A program made the translations under genes and the position numbers. From Plasmopara viticola (Eukaryota > Oomycota > Peronosporomycetes > Peronosporales > Peronosporaceae): a stretch of 53,278 nucleotides of DNA. Positions 34,023 to 44,776 of this stretch are shown piece by piece (position 1 is the first letter of the stretch; every line of letters starts with the position of its first letter). Under the pieces are notes generated by a model, which was given only the letters and a program-made list of their open reading frames with translations, was not told the DNA's origin and did not search any database. The stretch covers positions 1 to 53,278 of the forward strand of contig MBPM02000237.1 in assembly GCA_001695595.3 (NCBI GenBank). The letters run 5' to 3'.

Positions 34023-34723
34023 TCGGAAAAGGTTGGGGTGACGCCCTCCTTCCAAGCGCGGGGGCTAAATGCACGCGCGCTTCGGGCAGGTGCTCTCGGG
34101 CATCTGCAGGTCTCTAACGAGTCTCACCCTCGACGCGACGGTCTCCAGCACCAGGCCAAACCCCCTTCCACGCCCTTAACCGCGCCAACCGCATCCGGAT
34201 TGGCTCCTTTAATGTGGATTCTCTAGGTTCGAAGCGCAAGAAGCACGAAACACTCCCCGAAGATCTCCGGCGCTACCGCGTCGATATCCTTGGCCTCCAA
34301 GAAAACAAGATCTACGATAGAGGTGAGCACCGCATTGATGACTTCCTTCTAACCCTGAAAAAAAAAAAACGAAGCCAAGACCGAAGTCACCGAAATCCGC
34401 CGCCACTGCAACCCGTCGGGCGCCACTCGACACGCCCGATCCCGAGAAGAAACCTGGCGCCACACTAAGAAGCTCGGAACACTCCTCGGCGATATTAAAG
34501 ATCTATCCCGACGCAAGTCCCTGGCCACCCTCGCGCTCCACCGCCTCTGGTCCGTCTGGCTCCGCCCCACGCTCATCTCACCCAAGACCTGCATTCGACT
34601 GTACAACATCTACGTTCTACTAATGCTGCTGTACAACTGCGCCACCTGGGCTCTTACCAAGTCAGAGCTCCACGGCCTCGAGAGTTTCCATCGCCGCCAG
34701 CTTCGCTACGTGGGTGACGGATA
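34023..34723 (+). mobile_element. Internally deleted LINE, copy D, 3'-truncated
   Basis: It starts with the same head as the other copies (GGAAAAGGTTGGGGTGACGC after a T run) and continues into the endonuclease start (RIGSFNVDSLGSKRKKHETL, VDILGLQENKI). An A-rich deletion junction at about 34360 is shared with copy C. The RT C-terminal region follows, including LLYNCATWALTKSELHGLES and FHRRQLRYV, and homology stops near 34723 without the LINE 3' end. No target duplication could be found, consistent with truncation after insertion. The element sits directly downstream of the dehydrogenase relic. Confidence 0.88.
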
Positions 34724-36500
34724 GCTGAAAGGATCACTAACTTGATCGTAGTCCGACCAAATCGGTATATAAAATGTGACGTAGATCGGGCTAACCCGTG
34801 ACCTCAAACAAGTGCAATTAGCATATCGGCTACGACTAATTCCAGGAGTAAAAATCCCTAAGAACAGCAAAAAGGCCAAATATTTTTAATGGGGCCAAGG
34901 CCTAAAAAACAGCATTTGTTATAGCCCACTCTTTTTCTTAGAAAAAGAGCTGAAAGGGTCATCTTCTCAGTCAGAACAGTACCCAATCGTAGCGGTTGCT
35001 AAGATGGGTCCAGGGAAACTTCGAGGGTACAATTAGCAATATTGCCAAAACCTCAACCGAGTTACTTTTACCCTTAAAGCGAACGCGTCGAAGCATTATT
35101 CAGCCGAACCAAGTCTTTATTGTGAAATTTTAGCAATAAGCTGCTGGTGGATTGCAGTCTGGCTACTAACTCAAGTAATTGCCGCAGCTTCGCACCGGAA
35201 TGGCTTAAATTATGCAGCGTAAATATTGATATAAGTGCTGTATGCGATGCACTATAACAGCCTCGACTTGAGCGATTACTTCGATGATTTTAAATTGAAC
35301 CTCATAAAAAGCGAGCATCATTTCGATGCATCCTCAAGCAACGACGAATCGTTTCTCGCACAATCCGGAAAACCACAAAACCCCGTAAGCGTGACGTGAC
35401 TTGGCATGGTCGGTTATTCAAAATTAAAATAATAAATGACCTAAATTCTAGTATGTTTAAAAAAAGCCTCGAAAAGCACTGAGCCATTTAGACCAAACTT
35501 GAGTTGCAAAGTAGCAGTACCAAAATTGGTTTGAGCAGCTTTCAAAATTCCACAACCATGATGGCAGCTTAATTCTGTAGCGGTAAGATGCTGAAGACGA
35601 AAACTGAGAAATAAAGTGTTGTGCTGGAATCGATAGAGAAGGTCGGAGTAGACTGCGAAGACGTGTCAAACAGGTTGTAGTCGTGGTTCCACGAAGCCGA
35701 TCATCTTTACCTAATAACCCGAGTCTAGAAAGAGGCAGTGTCGGTGAATAGAATTTTAACAAAAGTTGTCGAATTCAGATCACACTTAGCTCAGATACTT
35801 CATAAGTGTCAAAAGTCTAGGTGTGGTGGGCGGCGTAAAACTTCGGCGCTTGACTAGGCCCTTTTGGATGAGGGTCTAGTAAACACATCAGAACGCCAGC
35901 CTTGTCTAAAATAACTGTTGCTGTAATGAGTGTTGGACACACCGTGAATAGTTGCGCCGGCCGAAAATTCCTTGGGCAGCAAGCAATTTTAATAACCTCA
36001 GTGGCCTTGCAGCCGCGGCTAGAGTTCTACCACACTTGCCAGAGGCAATATTTACATTAATTAAGATGGGCGTGATAAGCTTGTCAAAATTGACTTGAAA
36101 ACTTGTAAGGTTTTTTCGAAATTGGGTATGCCATGTAATAGTAGTAAGACTTATTCAGCGATTGAAACGGTGTAAAACCGCCGATAGAAATTCGGGCGCA
36201 AAGAACATTATAGTCTTATCCCCAAGGCAAAATTATTTTTCGAGAAGTAGAACAATTGGGTCCGCCTAGGATGGTAAATTAGTCGCCATGCTGCTAGCTA
36301 AATTCACTTTACATAGCATGTGAAGTTGAAGACTGTTGATGGAGTCTAAAATAGGCGTCAAACCTTGACTTTTTGGAAGGAAACACCACTCGCGGGAAAG
36401 AGCGTTGTAAAACTTAAAACGACCCATGCAGCGTGAAATTAGTCGTAAGAAATGATCTTGAACGAAATATAACAGACACTAGCCGTATTCATAACACGGG
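34724..36500. other. Gene-free stretch
   Basis: No reading frame resembles a known family and no RNA gene or shared repeat was seen up to 36500. If the dehydrogenase gene once continued here, its Rossmann domain is no longer recognisable. Confidence 0.4.
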
Positions 36501-37270
36501 AATGCCGTTCTGCGTTAACTAGTTAGCTAACCTTCGATTCATTATTGCCACAAGCTCGTGCTTTTGCTTATGCGGCGATGAAAGCTGTGACTTGCAGGCG
36601 TTGGCCCTCCCACAATGCATTAGCAAGTCAAAAGTTTACTTTGCATTAAAGAACATGTACGTCTGAAGCCCCCAAACAAAAGGAAATAAAGAACGAGCTA
36701 GTGATATTTTGAGTTAAAGAGTCGGTTTGATCAAAATCTTAATACTAATCCAAAATTGCCGTAACTGCTACCTTCAAGATTAAATTGTGTTCGCACTTCA
36801 TTGAACCTTTTAAGCTTATAGCCAAAACAATCTTGGCGTCTACGCTTGACATAGAGTGCGAAGACACCTCTTGCATGATATTAGTTATCTTGAAGTGTTG
36901 TCATGTGAGCGCAAAAACGTTGAAATTGGATTATACGACGGCACATACACAAGAGGCTGATTTACTAGTTTGACAAGAGTTTGATATTAGGCACGAGACA
37001 CTTCTACCGGGCATGAGTTGAGAGAGTTGTTGGGTCACAAAATCTATTTGTTTCTTCTTGAATAAAGAGAGCAAACATTTCTGCCACGAGGAGAGCTTTC
37101 TTTCGCGACGCTGTCGCCAGGGTCAATTAGGGAAATAGAATATTCTTACTTTGATATCTTATGAGAGTTTGAGACAAGATTGACCTGACGTTATAGACAC
37201 AATTGATCATTATTACCAGCGCCTTTGACATGACTTCTCACTTGTAGAGTTGGAGGTTCTGAAACCCTGT
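36501..37270. repeat. Dispersed repeat, copy 2 (partner at 7458-8205)
   Basis: This is the second copy of the repeat described at 7458-8205, in the same orientation and differing by many substitutions and indels. It ends about 230 bp upstream of the CDC20 start, so it could contribute to that promoter region. No target duplication is evident. Confidence 0.75.
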
Positions 37271-37496
37271 GGGTGAACTTCCAAACATATGACTACCGGT
37301 ATGTTAACCGATAGCGCGAAGGCGACGGTCCAGTAAAATGATTGAACAGGTGCTTCCCTCTTACTTAAAATTTCCCAAAAATTATTTTTAACGGGTAGTA
37401 TTAATTGAAAAGGTACGTTCCTACTAAAATCTTATCACGAGAAAAGTAGTACATTGAGTACACATCAGCCTACCTTCTCCTGGCGGTCTACGCACG

Positions 37497-39180
37497 ATGG
37501 CGAGTCCTAGCGCGGAGGTGCAGCGTCTTGCGGGCGAATCTTCATCCTCTTTACTCGTCAGTACTCCCTTGATCCGCGGCAATGCTCGTAAGCGCTCGCA
37601 CAACGCGTCCGAAGCGGGTGTCCACAAGTCGTCGAGCAGCAGCAATAGCGGCATCTCTAGCGCTAAAAAAAGTAAAGTTGATACATCTTGTGGTCCGATC
37701 TGCAGTACCAACACCAGCAAAACTGTCGGTTTAACGTTCTTCAAGCTTTTTCGAGCTATTGTAATGGCTAAATGGTCGTGTTGTCATTTTTTAGGCGTCG
37801 GACCGCTTCATCCCGACACGTAGCGCCATGAATTTGGAATTAGTACAGTGCAACTCACCAGATACAGCAGCGGCCATTGAAGCAGCAACAACCAGGCACA
37901 AGAATAGCCCCGATCCTTCTGGAGGAGCCTCGGCCTGCACCAGTACAGTCGAAGACGAGGAGAAGCAAATTTATAAAAAGCGCCTGGCCAGCGCGCTGCT
38001 GGGCAAAAAAGATGATTCAAACCACAAGATTCTCAAATTCACAAAAGCCAAACCGGCGGTAGCCCCGCCGGACTCGTTTAAATCCACGCTGTCAGCCAGA
38101 TTCTCTCATAACAAGGTGAGCGTGATTCCCGCGGCCGCCGCGAAAAAGCTAAACCGCCACGTTCCCTCAGCTCCAATCAAGGTATTGGATGCACCCGAGT
38201 TAATGAACGACTATTACTTAAACTTGCTGTCGTGGGGAGCCAACAACATCCTGGCGGTGGCACTGGGACAGTGCGTTTACCTCTGGAATGCCGTCTCGGG
38301 TGAAATTAATGAACTCATGGGTCTAGAGGGAGACGAGTATGTAAGTTCAGTGCAGTGGAGCGATGCCGCGGGTGATTCAGCGCATTTGGCTATTGGCACG
38401 AGTGAGTCGGTTGTTCAACTGTGGGATGTCACTGCCTCACGCCAAGTCCGAACGATGAACGGACACGCATCGCGCGTGGGTGCATTGGCTTGGAATAGCT
38501 TCGTCCTATCATCAGGATCGCGAGACAGCACAATTATTCACCACGATGTGCGCGCACGGCAACACCAGCTGTCGACATTGACGAGTCATGAACAGGAAGT
38601 ATGTGGGCTTCAATGGTCTCCGGACGGTACGATGCTAGCGTCTGGTGGAAACGACAATGCACTGTGCCTATGGAAAGCAGGCAATATTGGTTCGAATCGC
38701 GGCACGCAAACCCCTGCGCACCGGCTAGAACAACACACAGCTGCTGTGAAAGCGATTGCGTGGTGTCCTTGGGAGCGCAATTTGCTAGCCACGGGTGGAG
38801 GTACTGCTGATCGCACAGTCAAGTTCTGGAACACGACGAACGGAGCCATGTTGAACTCTGTTGACACTGGATCGCAGGTGTGCTCGCTATTGTGGTCAAA
38901 TACCGAAAAGGAGCTCTTGTCGTCCCACGGATATTCGCAAAATGAGTTGTGTTTGTGGAAATACCCGAGCATGACCAAGGTTAAGGAGCTTACTGGCCAC
39001 ACGTCTCGTGTGCTTCACTTGGCTGCATCGCCTGATGGCGAAACGGTAGTTTCTGGTGCAGCAGATGAAACACTGCGATTTTGGAAGGTATTTGGTCCAA
39101 ATCGTAAGGCGCGAAAGGCTGTTTCGAGCACGGCTGAGCTAAGTAGCTCGTCACTTTCGAGCGTCATGAGCATTCGATAA
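37497..39180 (+). CDS. CDC20: Cdc20-type WD-repeat activator of the APC/C
   Basis: Cdc20 binds substrates and switches on the anaphase-promoting complex in mitosis, and is the target of the spindle checkpoint. Two exons, 37497-37724 and 37795-39180, are joined in phase by a 70-bp intron, giving 537 residues. The C-box is DRFIPTR (79-85), directly after the splice. A KILKF-type motif lies near residue 154. The WD40 propeller covers about 214-511 (DYYLNLLSWGANNILAVALG, VYLWNAVSGE, HEQEVCGLQWSPDGTMLASG, AIAWCPWERNLLATGGGTAD, HTSRVLHLAASPDGETVVSG). The protein ends in Ile-Arg, the tail that docks on APC/C TPR subunits. The blade sequences match Cdc20 better than Cdh1/Fzr. The Ser-rich N-terminus lacks an obvious KEN box. 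Confidence 0.95.
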
Positions 39181-39620
39181 GGCACTGCCTATAATTCTCG
39201 GATAGCGCAGACACGATAGCCGTAAATCTTGTGCTGGATCTTACACAAGCTTGCTTTAAATTCTGCTAATTTTATGCGGTAAGTAGGTCTGACTATAGCT
39301 TTTCAAGTACCCAAATTCATTTCTTTGCTTGATGTTCAATTCGCCATTAGATTTTTAGTTGCTGACGTGAAGTGCGCGAACTGCGCTTACGGTACATAGT
39401 GACAGGTTCGAAATTAGACAATGAGATCTTAGAAGCGTGACGCAAAAGACAAGGATGCTGGTGATTTCAAAAAAAGTTGTGATTGTCTAGGTGCCGTAAT
39501 CTCTAATTTTCATTCTTACTTGGTGCCGCAAATAGCACAAGTTATGTTATTCTCGGCGATCAAATAGGGCGTTTTGAGTAATCCTACAAGTTTTCAAACT
39601 GTTGACACGAGGCCTAAAAT
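39181..39620. other. Intergenic region between CDC20 and the MINDY gene
   Basis: Both genes point the same way. This 440 bp should hold the CDC20 3' end and the MINDY gene promoter. No gene or repeat was seen. Confidence 0.5.
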
Positions 39621-41649
39621 ATGAGTGCAGCAGACGATGTCACACGACAAGCTGAGCTGGTCATTCTGGACTACCTCAAGAGTCAAAATTGTCCGCAAGC
39701 ATTTAATGCGCTCACGGATAAATTGTCTGCTTTGGACACATCCATAACTGCAACTGAGCGGTTTTCTATTGATTTGAAAGCTAGGAAGAAGGATGCAAAG
39801 AATCGCTCGAGTGTACTGGAGTATTTAGTCAGCATTAATGTAGGTAGAAAAAGCACATCTTTCTCGCAGCAATTGGACCCAACAAGTCCGGACAGCGAGA
39901 TAAAGACTGAGATGTATTGGACGAGCGACGAAATATATGCATTGAAGAAAGCTATTAAGAGCACTAGCCCCGAGGTGAACAAAAATGCGCGGTGGAAGGA
40001 AATTGCGGTCGCTGTTGGAAATAACAAAACAAAGAAACACTGCTACTTAAAATACAAAGAGCTGAAGCAGGAGCGGGTCAACGCAACATCAAAGAAGGCG
40101 TCGCCTCGTCATAAAAGCTCTAGTTCGAAAAGTAAGAACACTGATGAGAATATTACTAGTGTTTCGAAATCGGATAGAGAACGCACAGAAGGCTTCAAGA
40201 TTACGTCTTTCGAAGACGTTGATTTATCTTCAAAAGCAAGCACTTCGACGTCGAATTTTGTTGATGAGGTGTCGCCACATCTTGCCGTATCTCGGCCTCC
40301 TGTAGCAACAGAGCCCGATTCCACACTCAGATCGTTTGAGACTCTTGAAATCGAAGATTGCGAAGATATGGAAGTTGGTCTATGCCAATTTACAACAGGT
40401 CAAGCTCAGTCGAGTCGACCAAGCAGCAATGGGGGTTTTATATATGACAACACGAAACGGGCTCTGACCTCATCCGATAACGCAGCAGTGCAGCGGCTCC
40501 TCTTTGGTTCAAGTAAGAATTTATTCGGCAGCCATTGGAATGAGCAGGTAAGTGAGATACTGGCATTATCGTGCAGTTTGATCACTAACGAAAAAATGGT
40601 TGCCCTAGGGTTTTGTGTTCTCGACAGTTCGAGACCTCCAGTACGGCTTAGTCCAGCATCAAGGTGGCCCTTGTGGTGTCTTGGCGGTGGTACAAGGCTA
40701 CGTGCTCCGCTTTTTGCTGCTAGAAGCATGTATCGACTGGAAGAATGTACGTGCAATTTTTTGAAATAATGGAGGTAAGAGTGCTTAGATTATCTACATG
40801 CAGCCTGGGGTTCAACATCAAGAAAGCTCCTTAGTTCAAGCTTTGGCCCATATCCTATGGCAAGCTGCTTCAGCTTCACAATTTTCCGAGTGTGTCGTCG
40901 CTGTGAAACACAACGCCACAGCTAGACAACGCACGTTCATGGCTGACTTGGAGCTGCATGTTGCCACGAGTGAAATGCAAACGCGACACATCATTGCCGC
41001 ACACTTGCGACAGTTCATGGATGCAAAGGGAGCTGGAATCGTGCAGTTTGTGCTCTCTGTTTTGCTTACCAAGGGCGTCGAGATGATCTATAGTGAAATG
41101 GACCAGCTCGCACGCGATACTGGTGGTCAATTGATTGGTGCCCATGATTATTGTACGCAAGAACTCGTAAATCTCTTACTTTGCGGTTATGCGCGGAGTA
41201 ATGTATTTGATGGTGACCAAGCTCTTAAAGGCACAGATGCGTCAGATACAGACGCTTTAGTACTCCGTGGCATTCCAAAACAGTCTGTCCTTGGCTTCTT
41301 ATCTCTGTTTGAGGCGTATCAAAATCTCGTCGTAGGGTCGTTCTACAAAAACCCTCGTGTCAACATTTGGGTCATTTGCAGTGAGTCACACTACTCCGTT
41401 CTGTTTGCAGCCGATCCACAAGCACTTAATGACCGAACATTCGACATTCGATCGAGCGTCGACTTGCTCTACTACGACGGCCTTGCCAACCAAGATGAGG
41501 AGATCCGTCTGACTGTGAACACTCTGGCTTTGATCGATCATAATGCTGCAGTAAGCCACAACGATCTCATTCCTCCGCTTGATCTCGTGATTCGTACGAA
41601 GTGGGCTCAAGCGGCAGTTGATTGGAACGGGATCGAGCCTTTGCTATGA
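39621..41649 (+). CDS. MINDY-3/4-type deubiquitinase with LisH-like and SANT/Myb domains
   Basis: MINDY enzymes are cysteine proteases that trim Lys48-linked ubiquitin chains. Three exons join in phase: 39621-40547, 40609-40746 and 40804-41649, with introns of 61 and 57 bp; 636 residues. Residues about 10-35 look LisH-like ([20 protein letters not shown]). A SANT/Myb domain follows at about 98-150 ([34 protein letters not shown]). A Ser-rich linker follows, then the MINDY core from about 290. Catalytic Cys331 lies in [11 protein letters not shown] and the general-base His551 in SESHYSVLF. The block [19 protein letters not shown] is MINDY-4-like. Animal MINDY-4 also has a LisH-like start, but I know of no SANT domain there. 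A decayed paralog lies 2.6 kb downstream. Confidence 0.9.
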
Positions 41650-42209
41650 TACAGCTGTCGTGTCGGCGCGTCTTTCTATTAATCAACCGATTCTTTGTAT
41701 CATTCTCAAAGCTCTTCAAAATCAAAAGTCGGTTGAAAAAGTCGAGCATGACAGTTTAAGTCAAGCAAAGTGACTGCCTTTCAATTTACCATGCATTTGC
41801 GAAACAAAAAGTTGTAGAAGAAACAGCGAGTCAGCGTTGGGGTACGTTTGTAATGGTGTGGGCCATTCGATAGTTTACCAAATTTTACCGAAACGCATTA
41901 GTCATTTAATTGAGATTATGGCCAATTTCGACGCTTTAACTTGATCATGTCGCGCGTTTGGAGGCTGTAGGCATCGATGGCCTTAAACTTTGCAGGTAAA
42001 CGCGTTGCTCGTCAAATTAGTCACCTCTCGAATTTTTATCCCAGTTAGAAGCGTACATTTCAGTAAGTACGCAAGCACATGTGCTGCATTCTCGCCCAGT
42101 TTCCGCGTACTCGCTCTCTCAGAAGGTCGTAAACAGACCTACTCTAGCACACGCAATGAACAAACTTCTGTGGCAAACGTCAAGTCATAAGCCGTTTTCA
42201 TATTTGTTG
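41650..42209. other. Intergenic region between convergent MINDY and membrane-protein genes
   Basis: No gene is evident. A short plus-strand frame at 41990-42190 has no motif. The region should hold the 3' ends of both flanking genes. Confidence 0.45.
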
Positions 42210-42656
42210 CTATTCCTTTACTAGCCAGACAATTGGAATATTATAAGTTGCCAACAAAATCGAAAGAATACAGGTAAAACAACCAAAAAGAGTAGTCAAC
42301 TGTGAAACTCCAAATCCCATGCGTCCAGAGCTGTCTAGTCTTGGTCTGAGCACTAGCAGCAGGATAAAGATTACCGCTTTTAAAATAAAGTGCACGATCA
42401 AAAGACCGACAGCAGCACTTTGTGGGCCGCTTTTAAGTCTCCCTACAATGGACCTGCCCGATGGTGACGCATGTAGACGACGAGCAACGTGCATAGCACA
42501 AATACCTGCATAGCCTAAGGCTTTCGACCCCAACAATATCCGAACGCACAGCATAAGCGTCGCGTTAGTCGGCAAGCGTCGATGAGCGTCAAATACTCGG
42601 TCTATTGATTTTTGCGTCTCGATAAATTGTGGTGGACGATCGAACAGCCCGAACAA
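42210..42656 (-). CDS. Small multi-pass membrane protein, family unknown
   Basis: A single-exon frame of 148 residues starts MFGLFDRPPQFIETQKSIDR. It has a hydrophobic stretch at about 33-57 (LMLCVRILLGSKALGYAGI), strong membrane segments at about 84-105 (VGLLIVHFILKAVIFILLLV) and at about 118-143 (LTTLFGCFTCILSILLATYN). The order of a soluble polar start, hydrophobic helices and a basic loop (LRPRLDSSGR) is consistent with a real three-helix membrane protein. Peroxisomal PEX11-like proteins have a comparable start and layout, but I see no decisive motif. It converges on the MINDY gene. Upstream exons are possible and were not found. Confidence 0.55.
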   Translation of the reverse strand: MFGLFDRPPQFIETQKSIDRVFDAHRRLPTNATLMLCVRILLGSKALGYAGICAMHVARRLHASPSGRSIVGRLKSGPQSAAVGLLIVHFILKAVIFILLLVLRPRLDSSGRMGFGVSQLTTLFGCFTCILSILLATYNIPIVWLVKE

Positions 42657-42761
42657 TCACGAATTTCGACTCAACTTGTTTATTTTTCGAAGCTCTGTTT
42701 TGCACAACATGACGCCATATAATCTTCTAGAGTTAAATTGTCATGGTCTTGTTAGAGCTCT

Positions 42762-42970
42762 TCAGTTTCGATTGGTATCTTTAATGTTCCCCACAACAAC
42801 CTTCTTACGGTTGAAGACGGCCTTCTCTTCACGTTTGAGCACAATAAGCGCTTCAATGTCAGATTAGTAAATTTTATAACTGCAAAGCTGCGGCTTGCAC
42901 TCGCATCTGTTCTTAGCCCTCGTATATATTCAACTGGATTTTGCTCGATTTCACAATGGAACACCTGCAT
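42762..42970 (-). pseudogene. Short frameshifted coding relic
   Basis: On the minus strand an acceptor-like ATGCAG at about 42970 is followed by VFHCEIEQNPVEYIRGLRTD and SFAVIKFTN. After a frame change near 42870 the text continues IEALIVLKREEKAVFNRKKV and VVGNIKDTNRN with a stop at 42762-42764. Both halves look like one small beta-alpha-beta domain, perhaps an RNA-binding or related fold, but the family is not recognised. A missing intron could also explain the frame change. No upstream exon was found before the LINE copy at 43191. Confidence 0.4.
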
Positions 42971-43190
42971 AAGTATGCTCTCAAAAGATTAGAAGATAAG
43001 AATACTGAAGTTGTCTCTTTTAAAATATTAAGAAGTGTTGTTCGGGAAAATGTAATGTCTCAACTTATTATTATTACTATTATTAGATATTATCTACATA
43101 ATATTCACCTTTAGTCGTCCCAATTAGCGGGAACCTAAACCCATCAAATTATTGAGATTTCTCGCATATTTTACAAGAATTCGAAAAGTA

Positions 43191-43516
43191 TTGTATTGTA
43201 TTGTATTACGTTATCGCGTTGCCAAGTTATGCACGTGCTAGGCTCTATGGCTAGTCCACGGCATAGAGTGGTGTCCGCATACGTCGAGTCTCGTTCGGCG
43301 GGCAGTGCAGCCAGCACCGAGGCCGTGAGGGTCTTCCATTATTTTGTGTACTTCTGACTTGGTAAGTGCCCAGGTGGCGCCCTGGTGCTGGAGACCGTCG
43401 CGTCGAGGGTGAGACTCGTTAGAGACCTGCAGATGCCCGAGAGCACCTGCCCGAAGCGCGCGAGCATTTAACCCCCGCGCTTGGAAGGAGGGCGTCACCC
43501 CAACCTTTTCCGAAAA
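43191..43516 (-). mobile_element. Short LINE-derived non-autonomous element, copy E
   Basis: This 326-bp copy has the same structure as copies A, B and F. A 13-bp target-site duplication, AATTCGAAAAGTA, flanks it at 43178-43190 and 43517-43529. The tail is (TTGTA)n-like. On its own strand the frame from KVGVTPSFQARGLNARALRA runs through the junction into ATWALTKSEV without a stop. It is very similar to copy B. Confidence 0.93.
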
Positions 43517-43529
43517 AATTCGAAAAGTA

Positions 43530-44289
43530 GTGGTTGGAAATTGTTGGGACAATATTCTAAGTTTTTTGACTTGATCGATCAACGCACATTGATTGCAACC
43601 TGGCTAATCACTGAGCAGCCTGGTTAGACTTGTATTAAGTTGCTACGAGCGGCTAGTTAAAAAATAAGTGCTCTTTTGGTTGCACCTAAAATTGGTCTTT
43701 TCCATTTTTCGACTATCTTAGTCTGATTCTTAATAAATTGTACAATAGCGATGTTCCCATGATATATCGAACCACTGCCAATATCGTTCAGGTAAAGCAA
43801 AATTTGAAGCGAAAACTCGTTGTTAGGATAGTTGGTGAGCTACTCTGCAAGTTAAGTTCAAGGGGTTGGGTGTCAGATTGTCCGACAAAGTCAGCTAATT
43901 GGGACTTGACTGTAGAAACTCTACTCTTATATTGGACTGAATGTATCTACAAAAGGTAGGGGACGGTAGGTATCATGACAATCAGTGGTTCAATCCTCTC
44001 TCTTTGAACAAGATCGTTTTTTATGACGCGATGCGAGTAGACCTCAACTTTACAAATATGTTCTTATTGCAATCCATCTGACTTGTAATTAGTAAAACAA
44101 GCTTAAGATGAGCATTTGAACATAAAGCGGAAGACGAAAACGCAAAGCATTGGCATGCAAGAAATTTGCATCTTTAAAGGCAAGCGTGCACCTATTGACC
44201 AAGCCTAGCATTGTGCTATATGAAGAAGGGTGCTGCCATTGCAAATCAAGCTGTCGCAGCAGTTTGCAGATTCCATAGTCATCAAACAA
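43530..44289. other. Gene-free stretch
   Basis: No gene motif is visible. A plus-strand frame at 43738-43959 has normal composition but no recognised family. Confidence 0.4.
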
Positions 44290-44776
44290 AACGTTTGGGG
44301 GTGATGCGGAATTGGGTCAGTGAGTTACACTTTAATGGCCTGTTGCAGCCAATCTAAGAGCAGGTATTTGACAATCGATCGAGCGTCGACTTGCTCTACT
44401 TTGACGGCCTTGCAAATCAGAATGAGGTGACCCGCTTGACTACTGGTCGATTTATGCTGCCACCAAGATGGTCGCTAATTTCGATCTCTTGTATAGTTTA
44501 CCAGGTAATGCAGGCTAGGTGTAGATGTTTGTTCGGACGGATGTAAGTATCGCTCCTTAAATTTATGGTCTTAAAGCCTCGTTTTTTGCATTTATATGGC
44601 ATAGTCATCCTGCTAAGGGTGGCATCGGATTTTTCTTCCCAGCTCTGCGCTGCAACTTGCGCGGGTCAAATGCGCAATTTTAAGTATGTCTTGACTTCTG
44701 TCAGATAATCGATGTTTTTCGACTTGCTGTTGACTGGCGAGAACAACTATATCGGTCATTTGTAGATGTGCAGTGA
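44290..44776 (+). pseudogene. Decayed 3' fragment of a MINDY-type gene
   Basis: From about 44290 the sequence aligns to the last exon of the MINDY gene (about 41355-41645). The block around the catalytic His codon survives as GGGTCAGTGAGTTACAC, and ATCGATCGAGCGTCGACTTG, CTCTACT and GACGGCCTTG match 41448-41485 nearly base for base. After several indels the last part reads RLAVDWREQLYRSFVDVQ with a stop at 44774-44776, comparable to the AAVDW end of the intact gene. A donor-like GTAAGT at about 44541 suggests the paralog had an intron that the intact gene lacks. No 5' half is present. It is a truncated, non-functional copy. Confidence 0.7.
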
